NCBI GenBank assembly: GCA_027027485.1 | Contig: JALVLL010000038.1 | Coordinates: forward strand, 1-5,759 | From: Candidatus Bipolaricaulota bacterium | GTDB lineage: Bacteria > Bipolaricaulota > Bipolaricaulia > Bipolaricaulales > Bipolaricaulaceae | Direction of reading: 5' to 3' | DNA: 5,759 nucleotides | In this document: positions 5,144-5,759 of the stretch, one piece after another | Layout: every line of letters begins with the position of its first letter | How positions within the stretch are numbered: the first letter of the stretch is position 1 | Made by a program: the position numbers and the translations under genes | The notes under the pieces: generated by a model | Database searches by the model: none | What the model saw: the letters and a program-made list of their open reading frames with translations, nothing else | Told to the model about the DNA's origin: nothing

Positions 5144-5759
5144 TGGAGATACTGGTGGGGATCCTCAATTACCTCGTCTTCTTCTCCATCACCGCGGGGA
5201 TCTACGCGATCCTCACGCTGGGCCTCAACGTGCAGTGGGGGTATACCGGGCTTTTCAACATCGGGATTGCGGGATTCTACGCCATCGGGGCCTACGCTTC
5301 TGCGCTGATCTCCGGCCCCCCTCCCGGGAGCCTCGATTGGAGGGTCTTCGGGGGATGGATGCTCCCCTTCCCGGTAGGGGTCCTGGGGAGCGCGGTGGTG
5401 GCCGCCATCCTGGCCCTGTTCATCGGTTGGATCACCATCAGGCTCCGGGAGGATTACCTCGCCATCGCCACCATCGGGATCGCGGAGGTGCTGCGCCTGA
5501 TCATCAAGAACGAGGCCTGGCTCACCAACGGGGTTTGGGGGATAAAGAACATCCCCTCGCCCCTTTTCCCCACGATCCAGAGGGGGGTCGCGGGGTTCGT
5601 CTCCTCCCATCCCGGCCTCCCCGATTGGGCCCGCAGGATGCTGGAGGGGGCGTACAACTGGTTCTACCTGGCATTGGTGCTCCTTTTCCTTTTGGCCCTC
5701 TATTGGCTCCTGGAGAGGGTCCTGCGTTCCCCCTGGGGCCGGGTGCTCCGGGCGATCAG
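5143..5759 (+). CDS. livM: Branched-chain amino-acid ABC transporter permease LivM (partial, 3' end beyond window)
   Basis: Second channel subunit. The frame stays open to the right edge, giving 205 full codons of a gene that usually has about 300-350. The LivM signature is clear: YAILTLGLNVQWGYTGLFNI (21-40) and GIAGFYAIGAY (41-51), then LREDYLAIATIGIAEVLRLI (101-120). The fragment breaks off at SPWGRVLRAI (196-205), the beginning of the ATPase-coupling loop. ATG 5143 was chosen because GGGGAGG (5131-5137) is 5 nt upstream. ATG 5140 directly before it is in frame and would add one Met. The start overlaps the livH stop by one base, so coupled translation is likely. Confidence 0.95.
   Translation, partial: MEILVGILNYLVFFSITAGIYAILTLGLNVQWGYTGLFNIGIAGFYAIGAYASALISGPPPGSLDWRVFGGWMLPFPVGVLGSAVVAAILALFIGWITIRLREDYLAIATIGIAEVLRLIIKNEAWLTNGVWGIKNIPSPLFPTIQRGVAGFVSSHPGLPDWARRMLEGAYNWFYLALVLLFLLALYWLLERVLRSPWGRVLRAI

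Noticed and set aside
1..5759. CRISPR arrays, tRNA or rRNA genes, insertion sequences
   Set aside because: No regularly spaced repeats, tRNA cloverleaf, rRNA signature, transposase motif or terminal inverted repeat was seen.

Overview
The window is high-GC bacterial DNA (G/C-ending codons, frequent GGG for Gly and AGG for Arg) that carries most of a branched-chain amino-acid (Liv/HAAT-type) ABC transporter. Bacterial-type promoters (TTGACG...TATATA), Shine-Dalgarno sites and intrinsic terminators argue against an archaeon. The solute-binding protein has a cleavable signal peptide with no lipobox cysteine, which suggests (but does not prove) a cell with a periplasm. I cannot name the phylum from sequence alone.

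Layout. On the minus strand, running off the left edge, is a partial permease of the two-domain ThiP/FbpB type (1-993). It belongs to a different transporter. A perfect 36-bp palindrome (1060-1095) is the terminator between it and livK. The livK-like binding-protein gene (1112-2332) is also on the minus strand. Facing the other way, on the plus strand, is a tightly packed operon: livG (2773-3540), livF (3527-4231), livH (4235-5143) and the first two-thirds of livM (5143 to the right edge). Neighbouring genes overlap or are 3 bp apart, so they are probably translated as one unit.

The 440-bp divergent region (2333-2772) is the most interesting part. It holds two back-to-back sigma70-like promoters. 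Each drives a leader with the same plan: a short ORF rich in Leu/Ile/Val codons, then alternative hairpins, then a 7-bp GC-rich terminator stem with a near-identical U-tract (TTTTTATTTT), then the start region of livK or livG. The terminators lie 11 bp (livG) and 17 bp (livK) from the start codons. There is no room for a promoter between terminator and gene, so the terminators must be transcribed and can only act as attenuators or partial terminators. On the livG side the 17-residue peptide MEAIGEVIPAILRLFTG has a perfect AAGGAG site 8 nt upstream. On the livK side a 29-codon ORF ends LHLTVYLFLMV and starts almost at the predicted transcription start. The stop-to-terminator distance is 36 and 38 nt. 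The simplest reading is that both halves of one amino-acid uptake system are controlled by leader-peptide attenuation sensing branched-chain aminoacyl-tRNA, possibly with a shared operator (2550-2567) between the promoters. This is inference from sequence architecture.

Together, LivK would capture Leu/Ile/Val or a related amino acid outside the membrane, LivH and LivM would form the channel, and LivG and LivF would supply ATP hydrolysis.
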